Part shown: piece by piece, positions 1-9,920 of the stretch
Layout of the letters: each line of letters opens with the position of its first letter
Position numbering within the stretch: position 1 is the first letter of the stretch
Source: Bacteroides luti
Lineage (GTDB): Bacteria > Bacteroidota > Bacteroidia > Bacteroidales > Bacteroidaceae
Direction: 5' to 3'
Assembly (NCBI RefSeq): GCF_900128905.1
Contig: NZ_FQTV01000005.1
Coordinates: 186,001-250,000 of the forward strand
Length of the DNA: 64,000 nucleotides
Position numbers and translations under genes: made by a program
Notes under the pieces: model-generated
What the model was told of the DNA's origin: nothing
What the model saw: only the letters and a program-made list of their open reading frames with translations
Database searches by the model: none

Positions 1-124
1 ACACAGAACCTATATTATGTAAACTACGTATTTCATCAAGAACTACTATTAAAGGGAGTTTCTTTGCTTCTTTAAATTCATCTGCATTTATTCGGTTAAG
101 TTCCGTAATCTTTAGTTTGCGCAT
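1..124 (-). CDS. TrmH/SpoU-family RNA methyltransferase, N-terminal part (runs off the left edge)
   Basis: An ATG at 122-124 on the minus strand opens a frame that stays open to the window edge (41 codons). The translation begins MRKLKITELNR and later reads LVVVLDEIRS-like sequence ending LHNIGSV, which matches the start of the SpoU/TrmH catalytic domain: the segment LDxIRSLHNIGSVFR is the first conserved motif, where an Asn and the following Gly contribute to the SAM-binding knot. These enzymes 2'-O-methylate ribose in tRNA or rRNA. A TAnnTTTG promoter box lies 24 bases upstream. Only the first fifth or so of the protein is present, so the exact target RNA cannot be said. Family call is firm; subfamily is not. 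Confidence 0.8.
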   Translation of the reverse strand, partial: MRKLKITELNRINADEFKEAKKLPLIVVLDEIRSLHNIGSV

Positions 125-147
125 ACTATTAATTATTTATTCAGATG

Positions 148-155
148 CAAAGATA
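148..155 (-). promoter_or_regulatory. Bacteroides-type -7 box for the trmH-family gene
   Basis: CAAAGATA on the plus strand reads TATCTTTG on the minus strand, an exact TAnnTTTG match, 24 bases upstream of the start codon. No clear TTTG -33 box was seen at the ideal distance. Confidence 0.6.
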
Positions 156-359
156 ACACAATTAACAATACGGTGTTTATAACCGTTTAAAACCTGTCAA
201 AACTAAGAGAAAACATTTTTATAAATAAAACTAGGATATTTCATAAAATCATTTATGTAATATTCAGAATAAACAATCCAAATAAGTTAGCTAAAAGTTT
301 ATATGCATATTTAAACATCTTTTTACCTAGAATTTAGAAACAAATTCTATTAAACTTCT

Positions 360-367
360 TAACTTTG
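360..367 (+). promoter_or_regulatory. Candidate -7 box for nadA
   Basis: TAACTTTG fits TAnnTTTG on the plus strand. There is no convincing -33 TTTG and the distance to the nadA start is about 230 bases, so this assignment is tentative. Confidence 0.35.
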
Positions 368-595
368 CACATTATCAACAGGTAGTTAATTAGAATAATA
401 TTATTCCTATATATAGCTAATAATCAACAATAAGAATATATTTTACCTTGTTTATAAACTCATAATAACTTTATTCACTAGACTAACAACTTTAAAAGCA
501 AATAAAAAGCTATTTATTTACCAACACTATTAACAGGCTATTATTACTAACATTAGATTTTTTAATTAAAGAATAGAAAATAAAATATAAATATA

Positions 596-1588
596 ATGTA
601 TAAAGAAGAATGGTTGAAAAAAGGATTTGCAGATGAATCAGTCGATAAGTCGATAGATTTAAAAGCTGCTATTGATTCTTTACGAAAAGAAAAGAATGCT
701 GTAATTTTGGCTCACTATTACCAGACAGGCGATATACAAGATATAGCCGATTACGTAGGAGACAGTTTGGCTCTTGCTCAATGGGCTGCAAAAACAGAAG
801 CTGATATAATTGTTCTTTGTGGAGTTCATTTCATGGGCGAAACAGCAAAGATACTTTGTCCTGATAAGAAAGTATTAGTACCAGACTTAAATGCTGGCTG
901 TTCACTTGCTGATAGCTGTCCTGCTGATAAGTTTGCACAGTTTGTGAAAGAACATCCTGATCACACGGTTATTTCTTATGTGAATACCACAGCTGCTGTA
1001 AAAGCTGTAACAGACATTGTAGTAACTTCTACTAATGCAAAACAAATAGTTGAAAGTTTCCCAAAAGACGAAAAATTAATCTTTGGTCCTGATAGGAATT
1101 TGGGTAATTATATTAATTCAGTTACTAACAGAAATATGTTGTTATGGGATGGTGCTTGTCATGTTCATGAACAATTCTCTGTTGAAAAGATTGTGGAGTT
1201 GAAGAAACAATATCCGGATGCTTTGATTTTAGCTCATCCTGAATGTAAAGGTGCTGTTCTTGCTCTTGCAGATTTTGTAGGATCTACAGCTGCAATACTT
1301 AAATATGCTGTTAAATCTGATAAGAAGAACTTTATTGTATCTACAGAATCAGGTATTATTCATGAAATGCGTAAGCAATGCCCTGAAAAGAACTTTATCC
1401 CTGCTCCTCCAATCGATAGTACCTGTGGTTGTAACGAATGTAACTTCATGCGTTTAAACACTCTTGAGAAGCTTTATAATTGCTTGAAATACGAATGGCC
1501 AACCATTGAAGTGGATGAAGCTGTAGCTAAAGAAGCGGTTAAACCAATAAAAAGAATGCTTGAAGTATCAGAAAAATTAGGTTTGTAG
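596..1588 (+). CDS. nadA: Quinolinate synthase NadA
   Basis: NadA condenses iminoaspartate (made by L-aspartate oxidase NadB) with dihydroxyacetone phosphate to give quinolinate, the first pyridine of de novo NAD synthesis; it is a cytosolic 4Fe-4S enzyme. The 330-residue protein has the expected triplicated fold signatures: LAHYYQ near residue 38, DLNAGCSLADSC near 97-108, GPDRNLG near 164, and a C-terminal CGCNEC near 277-282. Cys102, Cys188 and one Cys of the last motif (probably Cys282) are the likely cluster ligands. No nadB or nadC is adjacent, so the pathway is split. It is convergent with porZ and separated from it by a perfect hairpin terminator. The ATG is preceded by an A-rich stretch rather than a strong Shine-Dalgarno, as is usual in Bacteroides. 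Confidence 0.97.
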   Translation: MYKEEWLKKGFADESVDKSIDLKAAIDSLRKEKNAVILAHYYQTGDIQDIADYVGDSLALAQWAAKTEADIIVLCGVHFMGETAKILCPDKKVLVPDLNAGCSLADSCPADKFAQFVKEHPDHTVISYVNTTAAVKAVTDIVVTSTNAKQIVESFPKDEKLIFGPDRNLGNYINSVTNRNMLLWDGACHVHEQFSVEKIVELKKQYPDALILAHPECKGAVLALADFVGSTAAILKYAVKSDKKNFIVSTESGIIHEMRKQCPEKNFIPAPPIDSTCGCNECNFMRLNTLEKLYNCLKYEWPTIEVDEAVAKEAVKPIKRMLEVSEKLGL

Positions 1589-1610
1589 TTTTTCTATAAC
1601 TTATAAATAT

Positions 1611-1653
1611 ATAAAGCGGTGTTGATATTAACATGTTATCAACACCGCTTTAT
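1611..1653. terminator. Perfect bidirectional terminator between nadA and porZ
   Basis: A perfect 17-bp inverted repeat (1611-1627 with 1637-1653, core AAAGCGGTGTTGATA) encloses a 9-base loop. It lies 22 bases after the nadA stop and 62 bases after the porZ stop, so it can serve both convergent genes. Confidence 0.85.
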
Positions 1654-1715
1654 TCATATAACTAATAATGTATAGCTACTGAAACTAGACATAAGGTTAA
1701 GCAATTTTAGATACT

Positions 1716-4016
1716 TTATTTAATGATAAGAATTTTAGTTGCTATACCTTCTTTTCCTTCAGCATCTGCAGCTAAAACAAGATATATACCTGAGGCTACT
1801 TTCTTGCCTTTAGAGTTTCTTCCATTCCAGGTAAACTGTCCTCCTACTGAATTTCCAGCAAAAATAAGATTTCCATTGATATCTGTTATTTTTACATTAC
1901 TATCACGTATAAGACCTGTAATTGTTATTAAGCCGGTATAATCAGGTTTAACTGGATTGGGAAATGCATGTGCGGTTTCAGAGAAGGTATTTTCTCCTTC
2001 CGTGGCATCACTCATGTAAGAAATAAGTCCTTGATCTGTTCCGATAAATAACTCTCCTGTTTTTGGATTTAATGCTAATGATTGAATCTTATTCGATAAC
2101 AACGGACTATTTTCAGTTGTAAAATGATGTATGGTTTCAAGTCCATCTTTACTCAATAAAAATATACCATTACTTTCAGTACCTATCCATTTACGATTGC
2201 CACCATCTATACAAATAGCATTAATCCTTTCGTTTGATAAAAGAAAATCTGCCAGATTAGTTCCATCGTTTCTGGGTACTTTTATTTGGGTACAATAAAA
2301 ATCATCATCGAAAAAATTAGTAGGATTATATATAACGATAGGACCTTTTTCTGTTCCTATCCATATTGCTCCATCTTTATCTTCAACAATAGATAGTATT
2401 TTTAGCCTTCCTAAGTTAGTCCCATCTTGATTAATAAAGGAACCTATGAACTTAGTTTTATCATCGCTGGTATCTTCTAAAGTGCCGTTTGTATTAAAGC
2501 AAAATACACCGGGTTCATATCTCATAGAAGTAATCCATGCCCAGCCTCTTTTATCAAAGATAATTCTTTCGAAAGTAGGTTTTCCTACCAATTCAGGATG
2601 ATAAAAGCTAATCCATTTTCCATCGTCTTTTAAAACATTGATAACACTATCTATATAAGAATTAAGTACCCACAGATTGTGATTCTTATCATATTGCAAT
2701 CCGTTTGTTCTTACATAATTTAATTTATATGATTCTTTTGGAAAAATAGTTTGCAGAGAACTATTGTTTATACTATAAAGCTTAACGAACTTCCTATTCA
2801 TAAATTCATATACTCCTTCTCCTCCAGAAGATGCAAAGTGATGTTCCGGATTATTAGGATCTTGAATAACGGAAGTTATATCTTTATAATCTAATCCGGT
2901 GACTTCTTTAATTCCTTCTTCCTGGAAATTATACCATTTATTATTCTCCATCATCATTATAGTTCCAGGATTATTTAGCCGGTCATAATCCATTCCTCCC
3001 CCGCATATCAATAATCTGTTATTGGTAAATGTCATATAGTATGGAAGGTTTCTTTTTGGACTTTCAGGTATGATTGAAGAAACTGTTTTTTCTAATTTAT
3101 TATTGTTTAGTTTATAACCATTCAAACCTTTATCTCCATTACTACCCCAATATAAATCATTGCTTTTTGTATAAGATAAATGGTTGAAATTATCATCTAA
3201 TTCCATGTATTTTACAGAATTGTAATGATCAAATATAGCTATTGAGTTACCATTACCAGCAATAAGTTTATTATCGAAAACTTCCATATATGAGAAGTTT
3301 CCACTAATTATATTAGTTAATTCCAGTGAGTTGCTATCAAAAGAATATATCCCATAGTTTGGTTGATTTCCTATAATCTTATTTTCAAATATAACTAGTT
3401 GATTAAATGCGATTGCATTAGAAAGCACCCAATTATTAACATCTAATAAGTTATCTGATAGTTTACCGGAGTATAAACCATCTGCTGTTGCAGCATAGAT
3501 TACATTGTCCTTAACAACAGAAGAATATACTTTCTTATTTAAGACGTATGTATTGGATATTTCTTTTTTCTTCAGGTTTAGAATAAGAATACCAAAATTA
3601 GTTGAGAAGTAAGCATAGTCACCTACAATATTTATACTGTTAAGTGTTTTATCCTGACTCATGGTTTTATTCATGAAGTCAGGAATATTATATATACTTT
3701 CGTTTATAAGTAGGTCTATATTGGAGTTTTTATAGACAATGATAAGAGTATTGTGTATACTACTGTATTTAATATAACTGATGCCGGTATCACTTAATAA
3801 ATTCACTTTATTAAATAAACTAATGCTTTGATCTTCTGTATTATAAGAAAACAAAGCACCATCGCTAACAGCATATATTAAATTGCCTGCAGGTGCAGTT
3901 TGAGTTACATTGTTATAGGCCAGGTGAGCTTGCCACTCTCCTATTGCCATTTGAGCTGATGTAACTGATGTTATTAGGAAATATAGAAGACTAAAAATTA
4001 TTTTTTTCATAGTCAT
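1716..4016 (-). CDS. porZ: PorZ-like beta-propeller protein with type A C-terminal sorting-like domain
   Basis: A 766-residue exported protein (signal peptide ending near SVTSAQ) made mostly of propeller blades. Repeated blade motifs are visible near the C-terminal half: [22 protein letters not shown], typical of two-component-regulator-type propellers. The last 85 or so residues (from about AFPNPVKP to ATKILIIK) have the FPNP...VKITD...WNG...G..VASGIYLV pattern of a type A CTD. In Porphyromonas gingivalis PorZ works with PorU, PorV and PorQ in the type IX secretion attachment complex, passing anionic LPS to the PorU sortase. The start overlaps the 3' end of rdgB by 26 bases; the second Met (position 4010) is an equally good start. 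Family is confident; its role in a Bacteroides without visible T9SS genes here is open. Confidence 0.8.
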   Translation of the reverse strand: MTMKKIIFSLLYFLITSVTSAQMAIGEWQAHLAYNNVTQTAPAGNLIYAVSDGALFSYNTEDQSISLFNKVNLLSDTGISYIKYSSIHNTLIIVYKNSNIDLLINESIYNIPDFMNKTMSQDKTLNSINIVGDYAYFSTNFGILILNLKKKEISNTYVLNKKVYSSVVKDNVIYAATADGLYSGKLSDNLLDVNNWVLSNAIAFNQLVIFENKIIGNQPNYGIYSFDSNSLELTNIISGNFSYMEVFDNKLIAGNGNSIAIFDHYNSVKYMELDDNFNHLSYTKSNDLYWGSNGDKGLNGYKLNNNKLEKTVSSIIPESPKRNLPYYMTFTNNRLLICGGGMDYDRLNNPGTIMMMENNKWYNFQEEGIKEVTGLDYKDITSVIQDPNNPEHHFASSGGEGVYEFMNRKFVKLYSINNSSLQTIFPKESYKLNYVRTNGLQYDKNHNLWVLNSYIDSVINVLKDDGKWISFYHPELVGKPTFERIIFDKRGWAWITSMRYEPGVFCFNTNGTLEDTSDDKTKFIGSFINQDGTNLGRLKILSIVEDKDGAIWIGTEKGPIVIYNPTNFFDDDFYCTQIKVPRNDGTNLADFLLSNERINAICIDGGNRKWIGTESNGIFLLSKDGLETIHHFTTENSPLLSNKIQSLALNPKTGELFIGTDQGLISYMSDATEGENTFSETAHAFPNPVKPDYTGLITITGLIRDSNVKITDINGNLIFAGNSVGGQFTWNGRNSKGKKVASGIYLVLAADAEGKEGIATKILIIK

Positions 4017-4593
4017 ACTCTTTTAAGAAATTGCATAGCTTATTTATAGCTAACGCACGATGACTAATTTTATTTTTTATTTCGTTTCCTAATTCAGCAA
4101 AAGTCTTATCATATCCTTCCGGAACAAAAATAGGATCATAACCAAAGCCTGAATTTCCACGTTTTTCTTTGATTATATTTCCTTTTATGATTCCTTCGAA
4201 CAGATATTCCTGATCATTAATGATTAAAGATACAGCTGTGCGAAATTGAGCTTTTCTATTTTCTATTCCTTCCAGCTTTTCAAGTACTTTCAGCATATTA
4301 GCTTCAGAACTTTTATCATCTCCTGCATAACGGGCCGAATAAACTCCAGGTTCATTATTAAGCGCCTCAATTTCTAAACCGGTATCGTCAGCAAAACAGT
4401 TTAAGCCGTAGTTTTCATGAATATATTGTGCCTTAAGTAATGCATTTCCTTCTAAAGTAGTTGCAGTTTCGGGTATATCTACATCGCAGTTTATATCTTT
4501 CAGACTAAGTATTTCCATCTGATCTTTCAGTATAAACGAAACTTCTTCCAGTTTATGTTTATTATTTGTAGCAAATACAAGCTTATTTTTCAT
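3991..4593 (-). CDS. rdgB: RdgB/HAM1-family XTP/dITP pyrophosphatase
   Basis: House-cleaning NTPase that hydrolyses dITP, XTP and related deaminated purine nucleotides to the monophosphate, keeping them out of DNA and RNA. The 200-residue protein shows all HAM1 signatures: N-terminal [12 protein letters not shown], the metal/substrate segment [12 protein letters not shown] near residue 66, [10 protein letters not shown], and [11 protein letters not shown] near 147 followed by the conserved SHRALA at the end. Length is normal for the family. It overlaps porZ, implying co-transcription. A palindromic repeat element (4651-4769) separates it from the upstream yitT. Confidence 0.96.
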   Translation of the reverse strand: MKNKLVFATNNKHKLEEVSFILKDQMEILSLKDINCDVDIPETATTLEGNALLKAQYIHENYGLNCFADDTGLEIEALNNEPGVYSARYAGDDKSSEANMLKVLEKLEGIENRKAQFRTAVSLIINDQEYLFEGIIKGNIIKEKRGNSGFGYDPIFVPEGYDKTFAELGNEIKNKISHRALAINKLCNFLKEYDYEKNNF

Positions 4594-4650
4594 TTGTTTG
4601 TTTCTTTAATTTTTAGTGAGAGAAATTATTGCCTATTCATAATAAAAAGT

Positions 4651-4769
4651 AAAATCATCCCTCACATCCATCACTTATTTTATTGAAAGGCCTTATTAAA
4701 GGGGGATATATAAGAGTGAGGGATAAAATATATCGGCTATTAATCGATCACTTATCCCTCACTTTTAGG
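4651..4769. repeat. Dispersed palindromic intergenic repeat, copy A
   Basis: Contains ATCATCCCTCAC at the left, a central GAAAGGCCTTATTAAAG-like segment, and a perfect 11-bp inverted repeat GTGAGGGATAA / TTATCCCTCAC (4716-4726 with 4752-4762). A diverged second copy with the same order of blocks lies at 17191-17306. Both sit between two minus-strand genes. See findings. Confidence 0.7.
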
Positions 4770-4835
4770 TTCATCAGTCACCAAATTCACTCATATTGAT
4801 ATATTATTTAGTGTATGATTGATGTTTATTAATTA

Positions 4836-5717
4836 TTATTTTCCTTTTAGAGGATCAAATCCTTCTCCATATACTCCAATAACCGAGCTTTGCGATACGA
4901 AAGCATTTGGATCTATGTCTTTTACTAATCGGAATATTTCGATAGACTGACTTTTTTTAGCCAATACAACAACAACTTTAACCGGGCTTTTGCTATACCA
5001 TCCGGTACCATCAAGAATGGTTACTCCTCTGTGCGTATCCTGGATAATTCTTTCAGCAATCTCTTCATAATGTTTGGAGAAGATAAAGAATTGAACAGAT
5101 TGACGGGCACTGTTTACAATCAAATCCAGCACATAGCTGATTATTATCAATGTAGTAAAACCAAATACAACCCTCTTCCAGTCATAAAAAACAAAGTAGC
5201 ACGATGTTATGATTACAATATCACAATACAGAATCATTCTTCCAAAAGTAACATCTCTGTATTTATGGACTATTGCTGCAATAATATCTGTTCCTCCGGT
5301 ACTACCATTATTAACAAATACCATTCCTAATCCTAATCCACACAATGAAGCACCAATAACACATGCCATGAAGTCTTGTCCGGGACCCAGAATTTGCATT
5401 TTTCCTATTACATGCTGGAATAGCCACAAAAAGAAAGTCAGCGAAAAGATTCCATACATTGTTTTCAGACTAAACTTCGGGCCTAGAATTTTCAGTGCAA
5501 TTGTTAATAGAAAGGCATTGATTATGAAATATGTAATTTCAATTTGAACACCTGTTGCATAATAAATAATTGCAGAAATACCGGTTACTCCACCGGTTGT
5601 AATTTGATAAGGTAGCAAAAATGCTGCCCAACCCATTGCATAACACATAATTCCCATAGAAATTAAAAGATAGTCTTTTAATTCAATCAGGATATCAGTT
5701 TTATTAATTTTTGCCAT
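4836..5717 (-). CDS. YitT-family membrane protein (DUF161 plus DUF2179)
   Basis: A 293-residue inner-membrane protein of the YitT/UPF0750 family. The first two thirds contain about five hydrophobic segments (near residues 15-35, 40-60, 70-90, 120-140, 160-200), including the family's LPYQITTGGVTGISAI and NNGSTGGTDIIAAI motifs. The C-terminal DUF2179 domain reads VVVVLAKKSQ and ends with VIGVYGEGFD, the usual terminus. Function is unknown; transport has been suggested for the family. It follows leuS by 14 bases and is very likely in the same transcript. Confidence 0.9.
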   Translation of the reverse strand: MAKINKTDILIELKDYLLISMGIMCYAMGWAAFLLPYQITTGGVTGISAIIYYATGVQIEITYFIINAFLLTIALKILGPKFSLKTMYGIFSLTFFLWLFQHVIGKMQILGPGQDFMACVIGASLCGLGLGMVFVNNGSTGGTDIIAAIVHKYRDVTFGRMILYCDIVIITSCYFVFYDWKRVVFGFTTLIIISYVLDLIVNSARQSVQFFIFSKHYEEIAERIIQDTHRGVTILDGTGWYSKSPVKVVVVLAKKSQSIEIFRLVKDIDPNAFVSQSSVIGVYGEGFDPLKGK

Positions 5718-5731
5718 ATAGATAAGCTATA

Positions 5732-8521
5732 TTAAACTACAATATTAACAATCTTCTTAGGAACAATAATAACTTTCTTGATAGGTTTACCTTCAATCCA
5801 TTTAATGGCACCTTCTGATGCTAAAACTGTTTCCTGAATGGTGTTATTATCTGCATCGGCAGCAAACTCCATATTGAAACGAGCTTTACCGTTGAAAGAA
5901 ATAGTATAGTTTACTACATCTTCTTTGAGGTAATCTTCATTATATTCAGGCCATTGAGCATCGCATACAGAAGTTGCGTTTCCTAAAGTCTCCCAAAGTT
6001 CTTCACTTATGTGTGGAGCGAATGGAGCCAGAAGAACAACTAAGTTGCTTAATATCTCTTTCTTGTTACATTTCAATGATGAAAGTTCGTTTACACAAAT
6101 CATGAACGCACTTACAGAAGTGTTATAAGAGAATTGTTCAATATCGCCCGATACTTTCTTAATCAACTTATGAAGAGATTTTAATTCCTCTTTAGTAGCA
6201 GCTTCATCTTTAACAATATATTCTCCTGCTTTATTATAGAATAATGCCCAGAATTTACGGATAAAACGATGAACGCCATCAATACCATTAGTATCCCATG
6301 GCTTAGATTGTTCTACAGGACCGAGGAACATTTCGTACATTCTCAATGTATCGGCACCGTACTTTTCAACAATCATATCCGGATTAACCACGTTGAACAT
6401 AGATTTACTCATCTTTTCAACAGCCCAGCCACAGATATATTTTCCGTCTTCAAGAATAAATTCTGCTGTTTTATATTCGGGATGCCAGTTCTTGAAAGCT
6501 TCCTGGTCAAGTATATCATTAGATACAATGTTCACATCCACGTGCAGAGGAGTTACATCATACTGGTCTTTCAGGTTCAGTGAAACGAAAGTATTGGTAT
6601 CTTTTATTCTGTAAACAAAGTTACTTCTTCCCTGAATCATTCCCTGATTAATCAATTTCTGGAATGGCTCTTCTTTGATTGATACACCAATATCGTGAAG
6701 GAATTTGTTCCAGAAGCGAGAATAGATTAAGTGACCTGTAGCATGTTCTGTTCCACCTACGTAAAGGTCCACATTTTGCCAGTAAGCATTTGCTTTTGTA
6801 GAAACCAAAGCTTCAGTGTTATGCGGATCCATATAGCGCAAATAGTAAGCACTTGAACCAGCAAAACCAGGCATAGTATTTAATTCAAGCTGATATCCTT
6901 CTTCTGTTTTCCAGTTTTTAGCACGGCCAAGCGGTGGTTCTCCGGTTTCAGTTGGAAGGAATTTATCTACTTCAGGAAGTTCCAGCGGAAGTTTGCTTTC
7001 CTCAAGCATATAAGGCATTCCGTTTTTGTAATATACAGGGAATGGTTCACCCCAATAACGCTGACGAGAGAAAATTGCATCGCGAAGGCGATAGTTAACT
7101 TTTACTTTTCCAAGATTGTTTTCTTTGATATAAACTTTAGTCTTTGCAATTGCTTCTTTGATGGTAAGGCCATTCAATACCAATCCTCCTTCAGTAGCAT
7201 GTTCTGGAAGAGGTGAATTCATCATGATTCCTTCTTTGGCATCGAAACTTTCTTCCGAAACATCACAACCTTCAATCAACGGACGAATTTCAAGTCCGAA
7301 GTGTTTAGCAAATGCATAGTCACGGCTATCGTGAGCAGGCACAGCCATGATGGCACCTGTTCCGTATCCCGCCAATACATAATCGCTAATCCAAACAGGA
7401 ATTGCTTCTCTGGTTAACGGATTAATAGCGTATGAACCGGAGAATACACCGGTTACTCTGCGGTCGGCAATACGTTCGCGTTCGGTTCTTTTCTTTGTAG
7501 CGTCAAGGTAAGCCTGAACTTCTGCTTTTTGTTCGGCAGTAGTCAACTGAGCAACCAGTTCGCTTTCAGGAGCCAATACCATGAAGGTAACACCGAAAAC
7601 AGTATCTGCACGAGTGGTAAAGATGGTAAATTCCAAATCGGAATCCTTCACGCTGAATTTCATTTCAGCACCCTCACTCCTACCAATCCAGTTCTTTTGA
7701 GTCTCTTTCAAAGAATCTGTCCAGTTTAAAGTTTCCAGTCCGTCAAGTAAACGTTGTGCATACGCAGATACACGCAAGCACCACTGGCGCATTACTTTCT
7801 GTATTACCGGGTGACCGCCACGCTCAGAAACACCATCAACCACTTCATCGTTGGCTAATACGGTTCCAAGTGCAGGACACCAGTTAACCATTGTATCGCC
7901 AAGGTAAGCAATACGATAGTTCAATAAGATTGTTTGTTGTTCTTTATCACTTTTAGCTTTCCATTCTTCAGCCGTAAATGAAAGTTCTTCTCCACATGCA
8001 GCGTTAAGTCCTTCAGTTCCTTTAGTCTCGAATCTTTTGATAAGATCGGCAATTGGAGTAGCTTTCTTGGCATCATTATCATAATAATGCTTGAACATTT
8101 GCTGGAAAGCCCACTGAGTCCACTTGTAATAATCGGGTTCGCAGGTGCGTACTTCCCTACTCCAGTCGAATGAAAATCCTATTTTATCTAATTGTTCGCG
8201 GTAGCGATTAATGTTGTTTACGGTAGTTATTGCAGGGTGCTGACCGGTTTGGATAGCATATTGTTCTGCAGGCAAACCATAAGCGTCATACCCCATTGGG
8301 TTAAGTACATTAAAGCCTTGCAGACGTTTATAACGGGCATAAATATCAGAAGCGATATATCCCAGAGGGTGACCTACGTGAAGTCCCGCACCCGATGGGT
8401 AAGGAAACATGTTTAATACATAAAATTTTTTCCTGGATTCGTCTTCCGTTACCTGATAGGTTTTATTTTCAACCCATCTTTCCTGCCATTTTTTCTCTAT
8501 CTCCCTGAAATTATACTCCAT
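5732..8521 (-). CDS. leuS: Leucyl-tRNA synthetase
   Basis: Class I synthetase charging tRNA-Leu. The 929-residue protein has the HIGH-equivalent [16 protein letters not shown] at about residue 40, the CP1 editing domain with [12 protein letters not shown] near 300 and the catalytic-site segment [12 protein letters not shown] near 385-400, and the KMSKS loop as [14 protein letters not shown] near 705. The anticodon-binding and C-terminal domains are complete. Length and insertions are those of Bacteroidota LeuRS. It heads a minus-strand series with yitT 14 bases downstream; its promoter box is 57 bases upstream. Confidence 0.98.
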   Translation of the reverse strand: MEYNFREIEKKWQERWVENKTYQVTEDESRKKFYVLNMFPYPSGAGLHVGHPLGYIASDIYARYKRLQGFNVLNPMGYDAYGLPAEQYAIQTGQHPAITTVNNINRYREQLDKIGFSFDWSREVRTCEPDYYKWTQWAFQQMFKHYYDNDAKKATPIADLIKRFETKGTEGLNAACGEELSFTAEEWKAKSDKEQQTILLNYRIAYLGDTMVNWCPALGTVLANDEVVDGVSERGGHPVIQKVMRQWCLRVSAYAQRLLDGLETLNWTDSLKETQKNWIGRSEGAEMKFSVKDSDLEFTIFTTRADTVFGVTFMVLAPESELVAQLTTAEQKAEVQAYLDATKKRTERERIADRRVTGVFSGSYAINPLTREAIPVWISDYVLAGYGTGAIMAVPAHDSRDYAFAKHFGLEIRPLIEGCDVSEESFDAKEGIMMNSPLPEHATEGGLVLNGLTIKEAIAKTKVYIKENNLGKVKVNYRLRDAIFSRQRYWGEPFPVYYKNGMPYMLEESKLPLELPEVDKFLPTETGEPPLGRAKNWKTEEGYQLELNTMPGFAGSSAYYLRYMDPHNTEALVSTKANAYWQNVDLYVGGTEHATGHLIYSRFWNKFLHDIGVSIKEEPFQKLINQGMIQGRSNFVYRIKDTNTFVSLNLKDQYDVTPLHVDVNIVSNDILDQEAFKNWHPEYKTAEFILEDGKYICGWAVEKMSKSMFNVVNPDMIVEKYGADTLRMYEMFLGPVEQSKPWDTNGIDGVHRFIRKFWALFYNKAGEYIVKDEAATKEELKSLHKLIKKVSGDIEQFSYNTSVSAFMICVNELSSLKCNKKEILSNLVVLLAPFAPHISEELWETLGNATSVCDAQWPEYNEDYLKEDVVNYTISFNGKARFNMEFAADADNNTIQETVLASEGAIKWIEGKPIKKVIIVPKKIVNIVV

Positions 8522-8577
8522 AGCGATATATTTTTATCTTGTTGTATTAATTAATTCGTAAGTCATAATATAGACGG

Positions 8578-8585
8578 CAAAGATA
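8578..8585 (-). promoter_or_regulatory. -7 box for leuS
   Basis: CAAAGATA on the plus strand is TATCTTTG on the minus strand, about 57 bases upstream of the leuS ATG. Confidence 0.6.
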
Positions 8586-8710
8586 ATGAAAGATAAGCTT
8601 ATTTGGGTGTTTCTTTCAGCAATTTCTTGACGATTTTAATTGTTTATCCTCGCATATTTCAAGTTTATCCATTATGTTTTTAAAATCTAATTTGAATAGT
8701 TATTATTTCC

Positions 8711-8798
8711 TTGTACAAAAGAATGCATTCTTCTGTACAAAACATTTAATTCTTCTGTACAAAAGAAAACAATCTTTTGTACAAGATATTTTTAACCA
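8711..8798. repeat. Four-unit 22-bp tandem array with TGTACA cores
   Basis: TGTACA occurs at 8712, 8734, 8756 and 8778, exactly 22 bases apart each time. The first three 22-bp units begin YTGTACAAAA and end in TCTT; the fourth keeps TTGTACAA and then diverges. The array lies in the divergent leuS/8874 intergenic region, about 20-45 bases upstream of the promoter of the rightward gene, which suggests a set of protein-binding sites on one helix face. Confidence 0.85.
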
Positions 8799-8841
8799 AT
8801 CAAATTGTTTCGAAAATTGTTATAAATATGAAGAGAAATTG

Positions 8842-8849
8842 TATATTTG
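8842..8849 (+). promoter_or_regulatory. -7 box for the 8874 membrane-protein gene
   Basis: TATATTTG fits TAnnTTTG; an ATTG at 8816-8819 could be the -33 element (22-base spacer). The start codon follows 25 bases later. The 22-bp array ends about 44 bases upstream of this box. Confidence 0.6.
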
Positions 8850-8873
8850 TGATAATCCTAATGCCTTGATATT

Positions 8874-9809
8874 ATGAAAACAATAACCCTTTATCTTGGT
8901 AAGAAATACAGGCTATTCTGGGTAGTCGTACTTCTATTATCTTTTGTTCTTCTTTTTGCGATTATAGAAGAACTTCTAATTATGGTTTATCTATATTTTT
9001 TCTTGTTGTTTCCTTTGATATTTTATGCCTTTTCCAAAGGTATCGGGAAGGTGTGTTTAAAGGATGACAAGATTGTTATATACAATCTTTTTGCTTTTCC
9101 AAAAGCTGAGATTGAGCTAAATTCGCTTAAAGGGTTCGAATTTATGAGAGATTACTATTATTCTGTTCCTAAAGGAAGAGGCAAATATTTAGGAATTAGC
9201 GGACCAACAGTTATGATATTTCATACTAAGTCCGGCGAATGTAAAGCATTTTCTTTATTTGGATTTCACGATATTAAGATTATTCTCACTTATTTGCAAG
9301 ATAACAATATACCATTTCTCAATTATAAACCAGTCGACTCTAAGGATACAAAAATTAAGGTAACTACATATCAGAAATCAGGTATGCAAGCTGTTTTTGC
9401 TATAATATTGCCTGCTTTGACATTGATTTTGATAATGGCTTTTATAACCTATAGGTTTATTATTAGTCCCGACAATCAAGTAATTCATTTACTACTTTGT
9501 TTATTACCTCTTTTGTTGTATTTAATTTATACTTACTGGGAGAGGATGTACTACATTAAAATGAAAGATGAATCGTTTAAAATAAAAAACTTGCTCAAAA
9601 GAAAAAGTAAAAAATTTAAGTATGATGATATAAAGAAAATAGCATTTGGTTCCAGTTTAGGAAAAGGAGCTTTTCTTTATATTGAGATCCTGGATAAAAA
9701 CTATAAATATTATCAGTTCCCTTTAGATATGCTTCCTAAAAGAGAAATCAAAGAAATTGTTACAATATTCAAAGAAAAAGGGATAGATGCAACTTCCGAG
9801 TGCTGTTGA
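8874..9809 (+). CDS. Membrane protein of unknown function with duplicated 2-TM plus PH-like-domain layout
   Basis: I do not recognise a named family. The 311 residues show two paired hydrophobic hairpins: residues about 13-50, and about 170-190 with 205-222. Each hairpin is followed by a soluble segment of about 90-100 residues rich in alternating beta-like stretches; the two segments resemble each other (a KxxDDKIVIYNL-type strand pair in the first, KMKDESFKIKNLL in the second), so the gene looks like an internal duplication of a 2-TM plus bacterial-PH-like unit. This is inference from pattern only. ATG at 8874 follows the promoter box by 25 bases. It is 111 bases upstream of mutS, which has its own promoter box, so the two are probably separate. 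Confidence 0.75.
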   Translation: MKTITLYLGKKYRLFWVVVLLLSFVLLFAIIEELLIMVYLYFFLLFPLIFYAFSKGIGKVCLKDDKIVIYNLFAFPKAEIELNSLKGFEFMRDYYYSVPKGRGKYLGISGPTVMIFHTKSGECKAFSLFGFHDIKIILTYLQDNNIPFLNYKPVDSKDTKIKVTTYQKSGMQAVFAIILPALTLILIMAFITYRFIISPDNQVIHLLLCLLPLLLYLIYTYWERMYYIKMKDESFKIKNLLKRKSKKFKYDDIKKIAFGSSLGKGAFLYIEILDKNYKYYQFPLDMLPKREIKEIVTIFKEKGIDATSECC

Positions 9810-9878
9810 TGGATATTTAATCGTTAATTATTATATAACTTTACACTTTTTCGACCTGCTTTTCTTCTCAAAAAGAAC

Positions 9879-9886
9879 TATATTTG
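9879..9886 (+). promoter_or_regulatory. -7 box for mutS
   Basis: TATATTTG, 34 bases upstream of the GTG start of mutS. No clear -33 box. Confidence 0.55.
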
Positions 9887-9920
9887 CGCTTATTATTCAC
9901 TAAAATAAGAGGAAATAACC

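Larger units (their letters stand above)
125..595. other. Non-coding AT-rich region between divergent trmH-family gene and nadA
   Basis: No supportable gene. It holds the minus-strand promoter of the methyltransferase at 148-155 and a plus-strand TAACTTTG at 360-367 that could drive nadA; in that case nadA would have an unusually long leader of about 220 bases. No strong hairpin or riboswitch-like fold was recognised in that leader by eye. Confidence 0.5.

Noticed and set aside
4016..4016. Alternative porZ start six bases downstream (4010)
   Set aside because: Neither start can be excluded from sequence alone: both precede the same signal peptide. The longer is reported, with the alternative noted.
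8674..8877. 67-codon plus-strand frame crossing the 22-bp array
   Set aside because: Its residues reflect the repeat units (reiterated VQKN/FFCTKH/LLYKR segments), it overlaps the promoter and the next gene start, and it has no start-context support. It is a shadow of the repeat array.
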